NCBI RefSeq assembly: GCF_001555965.1
Contig: NZ_LSHX01000002.1
Location: forward strand, 28,526-92,525
Length of the DNA: 64,000 nucleotides
Direction: 5' to 3'
DNA from: Sphingomonas sp. CCH21-G11
GTDB lineage: Bacteria > Pseudomonadota > Alphaproteobacteria > Sphingomonadales > Sphingomonadaceae
Position 1 is the first letter of the stretch; every line of letters starts with the position of its first letter. Below are positions 63,962-64,000 of the stretch, piece by piece. A program made the translations under genes and the position numbers. The notes under the pieces were generated by a model. It did no database searches, was not told where the DNA came from, and was given only the letters and a program-made list of their open reading frames with translations.

Positions 63962-64000
63962 TTCGCAACATGCGCCGCACCAGCTGGATAGCCCCCACCC

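Overview
The window looks like a chromosomal segment of a high-GC alphaproteobacterium, most likely a sphingomonad (Sphingomonadales). This rests on the GC-rich coding bias, the pheA/cytochrome c and ybeY-corC-lnt-metK-trmB neighbourhoods, the TonB-receptor-led catabolic cluster, and GC-rich intergenic hairpin repeats of a kind common in that group. No database search was possible; identifications come from reading motifs and lengths.

Layout. 1-25.7 kb is mostly housekeeping: the 3' part of parB, a secreted CocE-type hydrolase, pheA, a membrane-anchored cytochrome c, recF, a DEAD-box RNA helicase, a TSUP exporter followed by a cytochrome b/molybdopterin oxidoreductase pair, a cyclopropane fatty acid synthase, smc, ybeY-corC, a PilZ protein, a PQQ-type sugar dehydrogenase, small PHA-granule and VOC proteins, lnt, metK, a secreted unknown, a TetR regulator and trmB. 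The usual ybeY-corC-lnt-metK-trmB block is present but interrupted.

26.1-46.0 kb is a catabolic island. A leftward operon encodes acyl-CoA synthetase, enoyl-CoA hydratase, acyl-CoA dehydrogenase, an SDR dehydrogenase and a LinB-like haloalkane dehalogenase. A Crp/Fnr regulator gene and a TetR regulator gene lie in the centre. A rightward run encodes a TonB-dependent receptor, aldehyde dehydrogenase, zinc alcohol dehydrogenase, two small membrane proteins (one MAPEG), a second enoyl-CoA hydratase, an SCP2-type thiolase, a second SDR, a second acyl-CoA dehydrogenase and a second acyl-CoA synthetase. Read together they give a possible route: uptake, dehalogenation to an alcohol, oxidation to aldehyde and acid, CoA activation and beta-oxidation. 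Several palindromes at the promoters suggest dedicated control. The natural substrate is unknown. This is the best candidate here for an undescribed system.

46.3-54.4 kb is a complete high-affinity potassium system: kdpD on the minus strand, and a 27-residue membrane peptide gene, kdpF, kdpA, kdpB, kdpC and kdpE on the plus strand, so sensor and regulator genes sit at opposite ends.

54.5-64 kb holds an acyltransferase, an AhpD-like protein, two EamA transporters around an Old Yellow Enzyme, a LysR regulator, a very small ORF and peroxiredoxin gene, a PcaF-type thiolase and hisS. An identical 37-bp hairpin repeat occurs near both ends of the window. No rRNA, tRNA, CRISPR array, complete insertion sequence or phage module was seen.
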